64,000 nucleotides of DNA from Microlunatus flavus (GCF_900110855.1 NZ_FOFA01000002.1:186001-250000); one strand, 5' to 3'; shown: positions 7,982 through 17,548, counted from the stretch's first letter. Numbers and translations are program-made. The notes: generated by a model from the letters alone, not told the origin.

Positions 7982-9064
7982 ATGACCAGCCAGCCAGCCG
8001 TGCCCGCTGAGCACCACGGGGAGGACGGCGCGCAGGACGGACAGGGCCGCGAGGGCCTCGAGGTGCTGACCTTCGGGCGGGCCGGGGTCGACGTCTACCC
8101 GCTGCAGGTCGGCGTGGGGCTGGAGGACGTCGAGACCTTCGGCAAGTACCTCGGCGGCACCTGCGCGAACGTCGCGGTCGCGGCCGCCCGGTTCGGCCAC
8201 CGCACCGGGATCGTCACCGGCGTCGGCGACGACCCCTTCGGCCGCTTCGTGCGCCGCGCGTTCCGCGAGCTGGGCGTGACCGACGAGCACGTGGTCACCA
8301 ACCACGAGTACGCGACCCCGGTCACCTTCTGCGAGATCTTCCCGCCGGACGACTTCCCGCTGTACTTCTACCGCAAGCCGACCGCGCCCGACCTGCAGGT
8401 CGCGCCCTCCGAGATCGACTTCGACGCCGTCCGCGGGACCCGGCTGATGTGGCTGTCGGTCACGGGCCTGAGCGAGGAGCCGAGCCGGGAGAGCCACTTC
8501 GCCGTCCTCGACGCGCGGGCGCCCCTCCGACAGGCCCAGGGCAGGTGGACGGTGCTCGACCTCGACTACCGGCCGATGTTCTGGGAGACGCCGGGCCACG
8601 CCACCGAGCAGATCCAGCGGGCGCTGCCGTCCGTGACCGTCGCGGTGGGCAACCGCGAGGAGTGCGAGGTCGCGGTGGGCGAGACCGAGCCGGAGCGCGC
8701 GGCCGACGCGCTGCTGGCCGCCGGCGTCGAGCTCGCGGTCGTCAAGCAGGGTCCCAAGGGCGTCCTGGCCAAGACGCGCTCGGGGGAGCGCGTCGAGGCG
8801 CCGCCGATCCCCGTCCGTCCCCTGAACGGGCTCGGCGCCGGGGACTCCTTCGGCGGCTCGCTGATCCACGGGCTGCTCGAGGGCTGGCCGCTGGAGAAAG
8901 TGCTGCGCTACGCCAACGCCGCGGGCGCCATCGTCGCCTCGCGCCTCGAGTGCTCGACGGCGATGCCGACGCAGGCGGAGATCGAGACGCTGCTCGCCGG
9001 CGGCGACCCGAACGAGCGCCTCGCCGACTCCCTGGCCGTCCACTTCGCCGGGGCCCAGCGGTGA
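7982..9064 (+). CDS. iolC: 5-dehydro-2-deoxygluconokinase
   Basis: PfkB/ribokinase-family sugar kinase of 360 residues. It phosphorylates 2-deoxy-5-keto-gluconate in myo-inositol degradation. Visible are the substrate-binding start (LTFGRAGVDVYPLQVG), the GGTCANVAVAAARFG segment and GNREECEVAVGE. The ATP/anion-hole motif LNGLGAGDSFGGSLIHGL (about 280-297) carries the catalytic Asp. The first 25 residues are a hydrophilic Gln/Glu/Gly-rich extension. Residues about 179-188 (RAPLRQAQGR) are encoded by a copy of the dispersed CCCTTCGACAGGCTCAGGG repeat, an in-frame insertion in a loop before TVLDLDYRPMFW. First gene of the iol operon; its stop overlaps the next GTG. Confidence 0.93.
   Translation: MTSQPAVPAEHHGEDGAQDGQGREGLEVLTFGRAGVDVYPLQVGVGLEDVETFGKYLGGTCANVAVAAARFGHRTGIVTGVGDDPFGRFVRRAFRELGVTDEHVVTNHEYATPVTFCEIFPPDDFPLYFYRKPTAPDLQVAPSEIDFDAVRGTRLMWLSVTGLSEEPSRESHFAVLDARAPLRQAQGRWTVLDLDYRPMFWETPGHATEQIQRALPSVTVAVGNREECEVAVGETEPERAADALLAAGVELAVVKQGPKGVLAKTRSGERVEAPPIPVRPLNGLGAGDSFGGSLIHGLLEGWPLEKVLRYANAAGAIVASRLECSTAMPTQAEIETLLAGGDPNERLADSLAVHFAGAQR
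8519..8545 (+). repeat. REP-like repeat copy inside iolC
   Basis: GCCCCTCCGACAGGCCCAGGG is a diverged copy of the repeat found intact at 12819 and 39176. It is read in frame as APLRQAQG. Confidence 0.7.
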
Positions 9065-9993
9065 CCCTCGCCGTGGACGGACGCGGGGCCGGGGACGCGC
9101 CGGGCGGTCGCCGGGGCCGCTTCGTCTCCTCGGTGAGCGAGATCAACGAGGTCCGGGCCCGGGAGCCGCAGCGCATCGGCGAGCTGCTGGGCGCCCGCCG
9201 GCGCCGCGACCTCTTCGCCGCCGAGGGCCAGCTGATGATCGTCGCGTGCGACCACCCGGCCCGTGGTGCGCTCGGGGTGTCCGGGCGCCGCAACGCCATG
9301 GCCGACCGGGTCGAGCTGCTGGGCCGCCTCGCGACGGCGCTCGCCCGCCCCGGGGTCGACGGCCTGCTGGCCACGGCGGACATCGCCGAGGACCTGCTGC
9401 TCATGGGGGCGCTGGAGGACAAGCTGGTCTTCTCCTCCCTCAACCGCGGCGGCCTGCAGGGCTCCGCGTTCGAGATCGACGACCGCAACACGGGCTACGA
9501 CGTCCGCGGCACCCTCGACGCCCGCTTCGACGGGCTCAAGATGCTCACCCGCATCGACCTCGACGACCCGGCCACGGTGGCCACGCTCGAGCGGCAGGGC
9601 CGGGTCGTCACCGAGTGCAACCGCGCCGGGCTGGTCGCCATGGTCGAGCCCTTCATGTCGCGCCGCGCCGGGGGCAAGGTCGTCAACGACCTCAGCCCGG
9701 ACGCCGTGATCAAGTCCGTGGCGATCGCCTCGGGCCTGGGCTCCTCGAGCGCCTACACCTGGATGAAGCTGCCCGTCGTCGATGAGATGGAGCGCGTGAT
9801 GAACGCGACCACGCTCCCGACGCTCCTGCTCGGCGGCGACCCGGAGGGCTCGCCCGACGAGACGTACGCCTCGTGGTCCGCGGCGCTCGCCCTGCCGTCG
9901 GTGCGGGGGCTCGTCGTCGGGCGCACGATGCTCTACCCGGCCGACGACGACGTCGCCAAGGCCGTCGACACCGCCGTGGGGCTGCTGCGATGA
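9061..9993 (+). CDS. Cgl0159-family TIM-barrel aldolase (inositol pathway)
   Basis: Predicted class I aldolase-like (beta/alpha)8 protein of 310 residues. Visible segments are IVACDHPARGALGV (about 60-73), DGLLATADIAEDLLLMGALEDK, NRGGLQGSAFEIDDR, DGLKMLTRID (with a Lys suitable for a Schiff base), MVEPFMSRR and KSVAIASGLGSSSAYTWMKLP. Relatives commonly lie beside iolC in actinobacteria. There they probably fill the IolJ step, cleaving 2-deoxy-5-keto-gluconate 6-phosphate to malonate semialdehyde and dihydroxyacetone phosphate. The GTG start overlaps the iolC stop (GTGA) and the stop overlaps iolB (ATGA), so translational coupling is likely. The reaction is inferred from context. Confidence 0.8.
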   Translation: MTLAVDGRGAGDAPGGRRGRFVSSVSEINEVRAREPQRIGELLGARRRRDLFAAEGQLMIVACDHPARGALGVSGRRNAMADRVELLGRLATALARPGVDGLLATADIAEDLLLMGALEDKLVFSSLNRGGLQGSAFEIDDRNTGYDVRGTLDARFDGLKMLTRIDLDDPATVATLERQGRVVTECNRAGLVAMVEPFMSRRAGGKVVNDLSPDAVIKSVAIASGLGSSSAYTWMKLPVVDEMERVMNATTLPTLLLGGDPEGSPDETYASWSAALALPSVRGLVVGRTMLYPADDDVAKAVDTAVGLLR

Positions 9994-10907
9994 GGCTCCC
10001 GCAGCACGAGCTGCGTGTGAACGACGGTCGGCGCTACCTCCTGCCGGCGGGCACGGCGAGCGCCGGCGCGTACGAGCTCGAGGTCACGCCGGAGTCGGCG
10101 GGCTGGGGCTACTCCGGTCTCCGGGTCGTGGCCCTGGCCGCGGCCGAGGAGCACCGCTTCGACACCGGCGTGGACGAGGTCGTCGTCGTGCCGCTGAGCG
10201 GCGGGCTCACGGTGGAGGCCGACGGCAGCCACGTGGAGCTCGACGGCCGGCGCGACGTGTTCGCCGGACCGACGGACTTCGCCTACCTCCCGCCGGGGAC
10301 CGCGGCGACGCTGCACAGCGAGCGGGGCGGTCGCTTCGCGCTCTGCTCGGCGCGGACCGAACGCCGGCTGCCGGTGCGCCGGGTCGCGGCGGCGGACGTG
10401 GCCGTCGAGCTGCGCGGGGCCGGCCGGTCGAGCCGCCAGGTGCGCAACTTCGGCACCCCGGACCACCTCGACGCGGGCGCGATCATCGCCTGCGAGGTCA
10501 TCACGCCGGACGGCAACTGGTCCTCCTACCCCGCGCACAAGCACGACGAGGCGGGCGAGCACGAGAGCGAGCTCGAGGAGATCTACTACTTCGAGATCGC
10601 CGCGGGCCCGCAGGGCCAGCCCGGCCTCGGCTTCTTCCGCACGTCGTCCTCGCCCGGCCACGCCATCGAGATCACCGAGGAGGTGCACGACCGCGACGTC
10701 GTGCTCGTCCCCTTCGGGTGGCACGGCCCGGCGGTGGCGGCCCCGGGCCACGCGATGTACTACCTGAACGTGATGGCCGGCCCGCCGCACCCGGGCTCCT
10801 CGGGCGGCCGGGCCTGGCTGATCAGCGACCACCCCGACCAGACCTGGGTCCGCGCCACGTGGGCCGACCAGGAGGTCGACCCGAGACTGACGAAGGAGAC
10901 TCCCTGA
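9990..10907 (+). CDS. iolB: 5-deoxy-glucuronate isomerase
   Basis: Double-cupin isomerase of 305 residues that converts 5-deoxy-glucuronate to 2-deoxy-5-keto-gluconate. Typical IolB segments are GWGYSGLRVVAL in the N-terminal cupin. The C-terminal cupin has NWSSYPAHKHD (about 170-180), ELEEIYYFEI and FGWHGPAVAAPGHAMYYLNVMAG. The His-x-His and Glu of HKHDE/LEEIYY, together with the later His, form the metal site. The ATG overlaps the previous stop by ATGA and its own stop overlaps the iolD ATG (TGATG). Confidence 0.95.
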   Translation: MRLPQHELRVNDGRRYLLPAGTASAGAYELEVTPESAGWGYSGLRVVALAAAEEHRFDTGVDEVVVVPLSGGLTVEADGSHVELDGRRDVFAGPTDFAYLPPGTAATLHSERGGRFALCSARTERRLPVRRVAAADVAVELRGAGRSSRQVRNFGTPDHLDAGAIIACEVITPDGNWSSYPAHKHDEAGEHESELEEIYYFEIAAGPQGQPGLGFFRTSSSPGHAIEITEEVHDRDVVLVPFGWHGPAVAAPGHAMYYLNVMAGPPHPGSSGGRAWLISDHPDQTWVRATWADQEVDPRLTKETP

Positions 10908-12808
10908 TGGGGGACACGGTGCGCATGACCGTCGCGCAGGCCACGATCAACTTCCTCGGGGCCCAGTACAGCGAGTCCGACGGCGTCGAGCAGAAGCTCT
11001 TCGCCGGCTGCCTCGGCATCTTCGGCCACGGCAACGTCGCCGGGATCGGGCAGGCGCTGCTGCAGGCCGAGCTGGAGCAGCCGGACCTGCTGCCGTACGT
11101 CCTCGGGCGCAACGAGCAGGCCATGGTGCACACCGCCGTCGCGTACGCGCGCATGCGTGAGCGCCGCCAGACCTGGGTCGTGTCGACCAGCGTCGGCCCG
11201 GGCGCGACGAACATGCTCACCGGCGCGGCGCTCGCGACGATCAACCGGCTGCCCGTGCTGCTGCTGCCGGCGGACACCTTCGCCGACCGCTCGGCCTCGC
11301 CGCTGCTGCAGGAGCTCGAGCAGCCGTACGCGGGTGACGTCACGGTCAACGACGCCTTCCGCCCGGTCTCGGTCTACTTCGACCGCGTGTGGCGCCCCGA
11401 GCAGCTGCCGGCCGCGCTGCTGAGCGCCATGCGGGTGCTCACGGACCCGGCGGCGACCGGGGCGGTGACGGTCTGCTTCCCGCAGGACGTGCAGGCTGCC
11501 GCCCACGACTGGCCGGTCGAGCTCTTCGCGAAGCGCGTGTGGCACATCGCCCGCCCGCTCCCCGAGCGCGCCGTCCTCGAGCAGGCGGCCGCGCTGATCA
11601 AGGCCGCGAAGCGCCCGCTGGTGGTCGCCGGCGGCGGCGTGCACTACTCCGGCGCGAGCGAGGCGCTCGCCGCCTTCTGCGACGCCACGGGCATCCCCGT
11701 CGGGCAGTCGCAGGCGGGCAAGGGCACGCTCGTCTTCGACCACCCGCAGTGCCTGGGCGCGATCGGTTCCACCGGCACCACGGCGTCCAACGCCGTCGCC
11801 GCCGAGGCCGACCTGGTGATCGGCATCGGCACCCGCTACTCCGACTTCACGACGGCGAGCCGCACGGCCTTCGCCGATCCGGGCGTCGGCTTCGTCAACA
11901 TCAACGTCGCCGGCCTCGACGCGGTCAAGCACGCCGGGCTGTCGGTCGTCGCCGACGCTCGCGAGGCGCTCGAGGGGCTCACGGCGCTGCTCGACGGCCA
12001 CCGCGTCGACCAGGCGTACGTCGAGCGCTACACCGCGCTCGACGCCGAGTGGGAGCGCACCGTCGAGACCGTCTACGCCGAGACCGAGACGCCCGAGGGC
12101 CTGCTCACCCAGAACGCGGTGATCGGCACGGTCAACGAGGTCTCCGACCCCCGCGACGTCGTCGTCTGCGCCGCCGGCTCGATGCCCGGCGACCTGCACA
12201 AGCTGTGGCGCACGCGGGACCCGAAGGGCTACCACGTCGAGTACGGCTACTCCTGCATGGGCTACGAGGTCGCCGGCGGCCTGGGCGTGGCGATGGCCTG
12301 CCCGGACCGTGACGTCTTCGTGATGGTGGGCGACGGCTCGTACCTGATGATGGCGACCGAGCTCGCGACGGCCGTGCAGGAGCACGTGAAGATCATCACG
12401 GTGCTCGTCGAGAACCACGGCTACGCCTCGATCGGCGCGCTGTCGGAGTCGCTCGGCTCGCAGCGTTTCGGCACCCGCTACCGCGAGCGCAGCGGCAGCG
12501 GCCGCCTCGACGGCGACTTCCTGCCCGTCGACCTCGCCGCCAACGCGGCGAGCTTCGGCCTCGAGGTCATCCGGGCGACGACCAAGGCCGAGCTGGCCGA
12601 CGCGATCAAGGTCGCCAAGGCCGGCAGCGACCCCGTCGTGATCTACGTCGAGACCGACCCCTTCGTCGACGCCCCCAGCTCGGAGTCGTGGTGGGACGTC
12701 CCGGTCAGCGCGACCTCGACGCTCGCCTCGACCCAGCAGGCCCGCACGACCTACGAGGAGCACAAGGCCCGCCAGCGGCTGTTCCTCACCCCGCCCAGCA
12801 CCTCCTGA
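10907..12808 (+). CDS. iolD: 3D-(3,5/4)-trihydroxycyclohexane-1,2-dione hydrolase
   Basis: Thiamine diphosphate enzyme of 633 residues that opens the ring of the diketone made by IolE to give 5-deoxy-glucuronate. The N-terminal pyrimidine-binding domain includes the GRNEQAMVH Glu region and SVGPGATNMLTGAA. The middle domain is of the DHS type. The C-terminal pyrophosphate domain carries VGDGSYLMMATELATA and the ENHGYASIG segment of the ThDP motif. The start at 10907 has GAAGGAG 8 nt upstream; MTVAQ six codons later is an alternative. A 71-bp gap with a REP-like repeat separates it from iolE. Confidence 0.95.
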   Translation: MGDTVRMTVAQATINFLGAQYSESDGVEQKLFAGCLGIFGHGNVAGIGQALLQAELEQPDLLPYVLGRNEQAMVHTAVAYARMRERRQTWVVSTSVGPGATNMLTGAALATINRLPVLLLPADTFADRSASPLLQELEQPYAGDVTVNDAFRPVSVYFDRVWRPEQLPAALLSAMRVLTDPAATGAVTVCFPQDVQAAAHDWPVELFAKRVWHIARPLPERAVLEQAAALIKAAKRPLVVAGGGVHYSGASEALAAFCDATGIPVGQSQAGKGTLVFDHPQCLGAIGSTGTTASNAVAAEADLVIGIGTRYSDFTTASRTAFADPGVGFVNINVAGLDAVKHAGLSVVADAREALEGLTALLDGHRVDQAYVERYTALDAEWERTVETVYAETETPEGLLTQNAVIGTVNEVSDPRDVVVCAAGSMPGDLHKLWRTRDPKGYHVEYGYSCMGYEVAGGLGVAMACPDRDVFVMVGDGSYLMMATELATAVQEHVKIITVLVENHGYASIGALSESLGSQRFGTRYRERSGSGRLDGDFLPVDLAANAASFGLEVIRATTKAELADAIKVAKAGSDPVVIYVETDPFVDAPSSESWWDVPVSATSTLASTQQARTTYEEHKARQRLFLTPPSTS

Positions 12809-12818
12809 ACCACCCGAC

Positions 12819-12843
12819 GGCCCTTCGACAGGCTCAGGGAACG
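12819..12843 (+). repeat. REP-like repeat (CCCTTCGACAGGCTCAGGG family)
   Basis: GGCCCTTCGACAGGCTCAGGG is an intact copy in the iolD-iolE gap. The unit is partly self-complementary (CCCT...AGGG). Confidence 0.8.
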
Positions 12844-12879
12844 TCCCCGCACCTCCACCGCAGAAGGAGCACCACCGCC

Positions 12880-13815
12880 GTGCCTGGCAAGCTCACCATC
12901 GGAACCGCCCCCGACTCCTGGGGCGTCTGGTTCCCCAGCGACCCCGAGCAGGTCTCGGCCGACGTCTTCCTCCGCGAGGTGGTGGAGGCGGGCTACGAGG
13001 CCATCGAGCTCGGCCCGTACGGCTACCTCCCGAAGGACCCGCGGGAGCTGTCCGACGCGCTGGAGGCGCACGGCCTGACGGTGCTGGCCGGCACCGTCTT
13101 CTCGGGGCTGCACCGCCCGGACTCGTGGGACGCGGTCTGGAAGCAGGTGACCGACGTCGCGGCGCTGACGAAGGCGGTCGGCGGCGAGCACATCGTCGTC
13201 ATCCCCGCGATGTACCGCGACGAGAAGACCGGCGCCGACCTCGAGCCGTCCACGCTGACCGACGAGCAGTGGACGCTGCTCACCAGCCAGACCGACGAGC
13301 TGGGCCGCCGGATCCTCGAGGAGTACGGCCTCAAGGTGCAGTTCCACAGCCACGCGGAGAGCCACGTCGGCTACCAGCCCGAGATCGAGCGGTTCCTCGA
13401 GGCCACCAACCCCGACTACGTGAACCTCTGCCTCGACACCGGCCACGTCGCCTACTACGGCGGCGACCCCGTCGAGCTGATCACCAAGTACCCCGAGCGC
13501 ATCGGCTACGTCCACCTCAAGCAGGTCAGCCCCGAGGTCATGGAGCAGGTCCGCGACAAGAACATCGTCTGGCCCGAGGCCGTGCGCATGGGCGCGATGA
13601 CCGAGCCGCCGCTGGGCGTGCCGGACATGCCGCCCGTGCTCGACGCGCTGGCCGCGCTGGACCGGCCGATCATGGGCATCGTGGAGCACGACCTCTACCC
13701 GTGCCCGCCCGACCTGCCGCTGCCGATCGCCAAGCGGACCCGCACCTACCTGCAGTCGTGCAGCAACGCCGACATCGACCTGGGCAGCCGGATCATCGAG
13801 GTGAACGATGCCTGA
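12880..13815 (+). CDS. iolE: myo-inosose-2 dehydratase (sugar phosphate isomerase/epimerase family)
   Basis: TIM-barrel metalloenzyme of 311 residues that removes water from 2-keto-myo-inositol. The N-terminal [13 protein letters not shown] is the typical IolE signature. Metal-ligand candidates are the Glu of [43 protein letters not shown] and [11 protein letters not shown]. The GTG start has AGAAGGAG about 10 nt upstream, a long spacing; no better start fits. It overlaps iolG by 8 bp. Assignment as IolE rather than another epimerase-like protein rests on the signature and on operon position. Confidence 0.88.
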   Translation: MPGKLTIGTAPDSWGVWFPSDPEQVSADVFLREVVEAGYEAIELGPYGYLPKDPRELSDALEAHGLTVLAGTVFSGLHRPDSWDAVWKQVTDVAALTKAVGGEHIVVIPAMYRDEKTGADLEPSTLTDEQWTLLTSQTDELGRRILEEYGLKVQFHSHAESHVGYQPEIERFLEATNPDYVNLCLDTGHVAYYGGDPVELITKYPERIGYVHLKQVSPEVMEQVRDKNIVWPEAVRMGAMTEPPLGVPDMPPVLDALAALDRPIMGIVEHDLYPCPPDLPLPIAKRTRTYLQSCSNADIDLGSRIIEVNDA

Positions 13816-14917
13816 CGCGCTGCGTGAGCAGCCGAGCGGCGACCTGCGGGTCGCCGTCCTCGGCGTCGGGATGATGGGCGCGTTCCACGCCGACGCGCTC
13901 GCCACCCGCACCAAGGGCGCACGCGTCGTGGTGGTCAACGACTTCGCGCCCGACAAGGCGGCCGAGGTCGCCGCCCGCGTCGGGGCCCGGGTCGTCGACG
14001 ACCCGATCGCGGCGATCGACGACCCCGAGGTCGACGCGGTGCTGATCGCGACGCCGGGCAGGGCGCACGCCGAGCAGGTCCAGGCCTGCCTCGACGCCGG
14101 CAAGCCCGTGCTCTGCGAGAAGCCCCTCACCACCGACGAGGCGTCGTCGTACGCGCTGGTCGAGGCGGAGGCGCGCCTCGGCCGACCGCTGGTCCAGCTC
14201 GGCTTCATGCGGCGCTTCGACGCCGAGTACGCCGCGCTCAAGCAGCTGATCACCTCCGGCGGGCTCGGCAACCCGCTGCTCGTGCACTGCACGCACCGCA
14301 ACCCGACCGTGCCGGACTTCTTCACTGAAGAGTTCATGATCAGGGACTCGGTCGTCCACGAGGTCGACGTCGCGCGGTTCCTGCTCGACGAGGAGATCAC
14401 CGCGGTGCAGGTGCTGCGCGGGGTCGCGACGTCGGCGGCGCCCGAAGGCACGTCGGACCCGATGATCGTGGTCTTCGAGACCGCCTCGGGTCGGCTGGTG
14501 ACGGACGAGATCTACGTCCGCAGCGGGGTCGCGTACGAGGTCCGCACCGAGGTCGTCGGCGAGTCCGGCAGCGCCATGATCGGCCTCGACCAGAACCTCG
14601 TGCGGACCAGCACGGACGGCCGCTGGGGCGGGACGATCACGCCCGGCTTCGTCGAACGGTTCGGGCAGGCCTACGACACCGAGCTGCAGCGCTGGGTCGC
14701 CGCCGCCCGGCGGGGGACCATCGACGGCCCCGGTGTCTGGGACGGCTACGCGGCGGTCGCGGTCTGCGAGGCCGGGGTCCAGGCCGTGCGGACGGGTGAG
14801 AAGGTCCCGGTGGTCCTCAAGCCGCGGCCGCGCCCTTCGACGAGCTCGGACGGCGGTTCAGGGAACGACCACGAGCCCGGGATCACCGAGCCCGACCTGA
14901 TCGCGAGCCGGCCGTGA
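13808..14917 (+). CDS. iolG: myo-inositol 2-dehydrogenase (Gfo/Idh/MocA family)
   Basis: NAD-dependent dehydrogenase of 369 residues that performs the first oxidation of inositol to 2-keto-myo-inositol. The N-terminal Rossmann fold has [28 protein letters not shown] and the CEKPLTTD motif with the catalytic-site Lys. The C-terminal domain has [10 protein letters not shown] and [15 protein letters not shown] with Asp and His of the active site. The last ~28 residues, from [16 protein letters not shown] on, are encoded by a REP-like repeat and its flank and extend beyond the usual family end. The stop overlaps the next GTG. Confidence 0.93.
   Translation: MPDALREQPSGDLRVAVLGVGMMGAFHADALATRTKGARVVVVNDFAPDKAAEVAARVGARVVDDPIAAIDDPEVDAVLIATPGRAHAEQVQACLDAGKPVLCEKPLTTDEASSYALVEAEARLGRPLVQLGFMRRFDAEYAALKQLITSGGLGNPLLVHCTHRNPTVPDFFTEEFMIRDSVVHEVDVARFLLDEEITAVQVLRGVATSAAPEGTSDPMIVVFETASGRLVTDEIYVRSGVAYEVRTEVVGESGSAMIGLDQNLVRTSTDGRWGGTITPGFVERFGQAYDTELQRWVAAARRGTIDGPGVWDGYAAVAVCEAGVQAVRTGEKVPVVLKPRPRPSTSSDGGSGNDHEPGITEPDLIASRP
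14832..14866 (+). repeat. REP-like repeat copy near the 3' end of iolG
   Basis: GCCCTTCGACGAGCTCGGAC, then GGCGGTTCAGGGAACG: the repeat family with about 9 extra bases in its centre. It encodes the [10 protein letters not shown] tail of IolG. Confidence 0.65.
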
Positions 14918-15807
14918 AGCTGGCCCTCGACGCGCAGATGTTCTTCGGCGAGGCGAGCGTCCACGAGCTCCCGGACCTCGCGGCGTCGCTGGGCTACTCC
15001 TGGATCGAGCTGTCGCCCAAGGACGACTTCATCCCGTTCTTCCGCCACCCGCGCATCGACGACGCGGGCGTGCGGAAGCTCAAGAAGACCGCCGCCGACG
15101 CCGGGGTCGGGTTCGCCTCGATCATCCCGCTGCACCGCTGGGCCGGGCCCGACGAGGACCAGCGCCAGGCCGCCGTGCGGTCGTGGAAGCGGGCCATCCA
15201 GATCGCGGTCGACCTCGAGGTCGACGTCCTCAACTCCGAGTTCAACGGCCGTCCGGAGGACCCGGAGACCGCGGAGGCGATGTTCCTGCGGTCGATGGAC
15301 GAGCTCCTGCCGATCCTGGAGCGCGAGGGCGTGCAGCTGGTCCTCGAGCCGCACCCGGACGACTTCATCGAGGACGGCCTCGACGCGGTCGGGATGGTCC
15401 GCGGGCTGAACCGGGACTGGCTCGGCTTCCTCTACTGCACCCCGCACGCCTTCCACCAGCGCCACAGCGCCACCTCGATCATCGAGGCCGCGGGTGAGAA
15501 GGTGCGCTACGTGCACCTGGCCGACGCCTTCGACCACACGGCGTCGCACGGCCTGCGCTACATCACCAACCCGCCCGGCAACGCGGTCCGCGTCCACCAG
15601 CACATGGAGGTCGGGCGCGGGGAGGTCGACTACGACGAGGTGTTCGCCGCGCTGGCCGCGGTCGGCTTCGACGGCGTCGTCAGCAGCTGCGTCTTCGGCT
15701 TCGAGGAGGACGCCCGCGCGATCTCCGAGCGCCAGCGCGACGCCGCGGTCGATCTGGTCGAGAAGCACTTCGGCGCGGACACCGCCGCCACCCTCACCCG
15801 CACCTAG
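14914..15807 (+). CDS. iolH: Sugar phosphate isomerase/epimerase, IolH/IolI-like
   Basis: TIM-barrel AP-endonuclease-2 fold protein of 297 residues. Metal-site candidates are [39 protein letters not shown] and the [14 protein letters not shown] segment typical of the family. It is translationally coupled to iolG by a GTGA overlap and lies before iolA. Relatives in actinobacterial inositol clusters are called IolH. The exact reaction is not established; inosose isomerase (IolI-like) is an alternative. Confidence 0.8.
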   Translation: MKLALDAQMFFGEASVHELPDLAASLGYSWIELSPKDDFIPFFRHPRIDDAGVRKLKKTAADAGVGFASIIPLHRWAGPDEDQRQAAVRSWKRAIQIAVDLEVDVLNSEFNGRPEDPETAEAMFLRSMDELLPILEREGVQLVLEPHPDDFIEDGLDAVGMVRGLNRDWLGFLYCTPHAFHQRHSATSIIEAAGEKVRYVHLADAFDHTASHGLRYITNPPGNAVRVHQHMEVGRGEVDYDEVFAALAAVGFDGVVSSCVFGFEEDARAISERQRDAAVDLVEKHFGADTAATLTRT

Positions 15808-15862
15808 AACAATCACCTCATCCCGGGGTCCGACGACCCCACGAGACAGGCAAGGAACTGCG

Positions 15863-17356
15863 ATGGCCACCACCCTCCACCACTGGCTGAACGGCGCCGC
15901 GTACGAAGGCACCGGCGGCCGGTTCAGCGACGTCACCAACCCGGCGACCGGTGAGGTCAGCGCCCAGCTGGCGCTCGCGTCCGAGGAGGACGTGAACCTC
16001 GTCGTCGAGGCCGCCTCGAAGGCCTTCCCGGCCTGGCGCGACACCTCGCTGGCGCGGCGTACGCAGATCCTCTTCGCCTTCCGCGAGCTGCTGAACGCCC
16101 GCACCGACGAGCTGGCCGCGATCATCACCAGCGAGCACGGCAAGGTCCTCTCCGACGCGCGTGGCGAGGTGGCCCGCGGCCAGGAGGTCGTGGAGTTCGC
16201 CTGCGGCATCCCGCACCTGATCAAGGGCATGTTCACCGAGAACGCCTCGACCCGCGTCGACGTGCACTCCGTGCGCCAGCCGCTGGGCGTGGTCGGGATC
16301 ATCTCGCCCTTCAACTTCCCGGCCATGGTGCCCATGTGGTTCTTCCCGCTGGCCATCGCCGCGGGCAACACCGTCGTGCTCAAGCCGAGCGAGAAGGTTC
16401 CGACGGCGGCGCTGTTCATGGCGCAGCTGTGGAAGGAGGCCGGGCTGCCCGACGGCGTCTTCAACGTGCTGAACGGCGACAAGGTCGCGGTCGACGGCCT
16501 GCTGACCCACCCCGACGTGCAGTCGATCTCGTTCGTGGGCTCGACGCCGATCGCGCGCTACGTCTACGAGACGGGCACGCAGCACGGCAAGCGCGTGCAG
16601 GCCCTCGGCGGCGCCAAGAACCACATGCTCGTCCTGCCCGACGCCGACCTCGACCTCGCGGCCGACCAGGCCGTCAACGCCGGCTACGGCTCGGCGGGGG
16701 AGCGGTGCATGGCGATCTCGGCCGTGCTGGCGGTCGGCGACATCGGCGACACCCTGGTCGAGAAGATCAAGGAGCGCACCGTCAAGCTGCGCACCGGCGA
16801 CGGGACCCGTGGCTGCGACATGGGCCCGCTGGTCACCTCCGCCGCGCAGGAGCGCGTGGCCGGCTACATCGACGCCGGCGAGGCCGCGGGCGCCACGGTC
16901 GTCGTCGACGGCCGCAACCCGCAGGTGGACGCGGAGGGCAGCGGCTTCTTCGTCGGCCCGACGCTGTTCGACCACGTGAAGACCGACATGAGCATCTACA
17001 CCGACGAGATCTTCGGCCCGGTGCTCTCCGTCGTGCGCGTCGACTCCTTCGACGAGGGCGTGCAGCTGATCAACGACAACCCGTACGGCAACGGCACCGC
17101 GATCTTCACCAACGACGGCGGCGCCGCCCGGCAGTTCCAGAACGAGGTCAAGGTCGGCATGATCGGCATCAACGTGCCGGTGCCCGTGCCGATGGCGTAC
17201 TACTCGTTCGGCGGGTGGAAGAACTCGCTGTTCGGCGACACCCACGCCCACGGCGTCGAGGGCGTGCACTTCTTCACCCGTGGCAAGGTCGTCACCAGCC
17301 GCTGGCTCGACCCGAGCCACGGCGGGATCAACCTGGGGTTCCCGCAGAACTCCTGA
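15863..17356 (+). CDS. iolA: Methylmalonate/malonate-semialdehyde dehydrogenase (CoA-acylating)
   Basis: Aldehyde dehydrogenase of 497 residues that converts malonate semialdehyde to acetyl-CoA and CO2, the last step of inositol degradation. Visible are GVVGIISPFNFPAMVPMWFF, KPSEKVPTAA, FVGSTPIARYVYE and QALGGAKNHMLVLPDADLD. The catalytic Cys lies in YGSAGERCMAIS (about 280-291) and the C-terminal YSFGGWKNSLFGD is present. The Arg near RVDVHSVRQPLG is typical of the CoA-dependent MMSDH subgroup. ATG start with AAGGA upstream. Last gene of the operon, followed by a repeat and a strong terminator hairpin. Confidence 0.95.
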   Translation: MATTLHHWLNGAAYEGTGGRFSDVTNPATGEVSAQLALASEEDVNLVVEAASKAFPAWRDTSLARRTQILFAFRELLNARTDELAAIITSEHGKVLSDARGEVARGQEVVEFACGIPHLIKGMFTENASTRVDVHSVRQPLGVVGIISPFNFPAMVPMWFFPLAIAAGNTVVLKPSEKVPTAALFMAQLWKEAGLPDGVFNVLNGDKVAVDGLLTHPDVQSISFVGSTPIARYVYETGTQHGKRVQALGGAKNHMLVLPDADLDLAADQAVNAGYGSAGERCMAISAVLAVGDIGDTLVEKIKERTVKLRTGDGTRGCDMGPLVTSAAQERVAGYIDAGEAAGATVVVDGRNPQVDAEGSGFFVGPTLFDHVKTDMSIYTDEIFGPVLSVVRVDSFDEGVQLINDNPYGNGTAIFTNDGGAARQFQNEVKVGMIGINVPVPVPMAYYSFGGWKNSLFGDTHAHGVEGVHFFTRGKVVTSRWLDPSHGGINLGFPQNS

Positions 17357-17360
17357 TTCT

Positions 17361-17420
17361 GGTCCTCGCTCCGCTCGGACGCGGATCGGGCTCTGGTCCG
17401 ACGTCTTCCTCCCTCGGTCG
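17361..17420 (+). repeat. Dispersed post-stop repeat (family 2), copy A
   Basis: Starts with GTCCTCGCTCCGCTCGGACG and continues through GGTCCGACGTCTTCCTCC. It matches, inverted, the copy at 20461-20513 and, more loosely, 39031-39082. All three begin within about 10 bp of a stop codon. Confidence 0.7.
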
Positions 17421-17466
17421 GAAGCCCGCGGCACCCGCTCATCTCGAGAGGGTGCCGCGGGGCTTC
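17421..17466 (+). terminator. Terminator hairpin after iolA
   Basis: GAAGCCCGCGGCACCC (17421-17436) pairs with GGGTGCCGCGGGGCTTC (17450-17466) with one bulged G, across a 13-nt loop. There is no long T-tract, as is usual in actinobacteria. Confidence 0.75.
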
Positions 17467-17548
17467 CTCCCTCGGTCGTCCAGACGTCGGCGCCCGATCC
17501 GGCGGTGGTCGGGCAACAGGTGGCCGAGCTGATCTGATGCGGGCGAGA

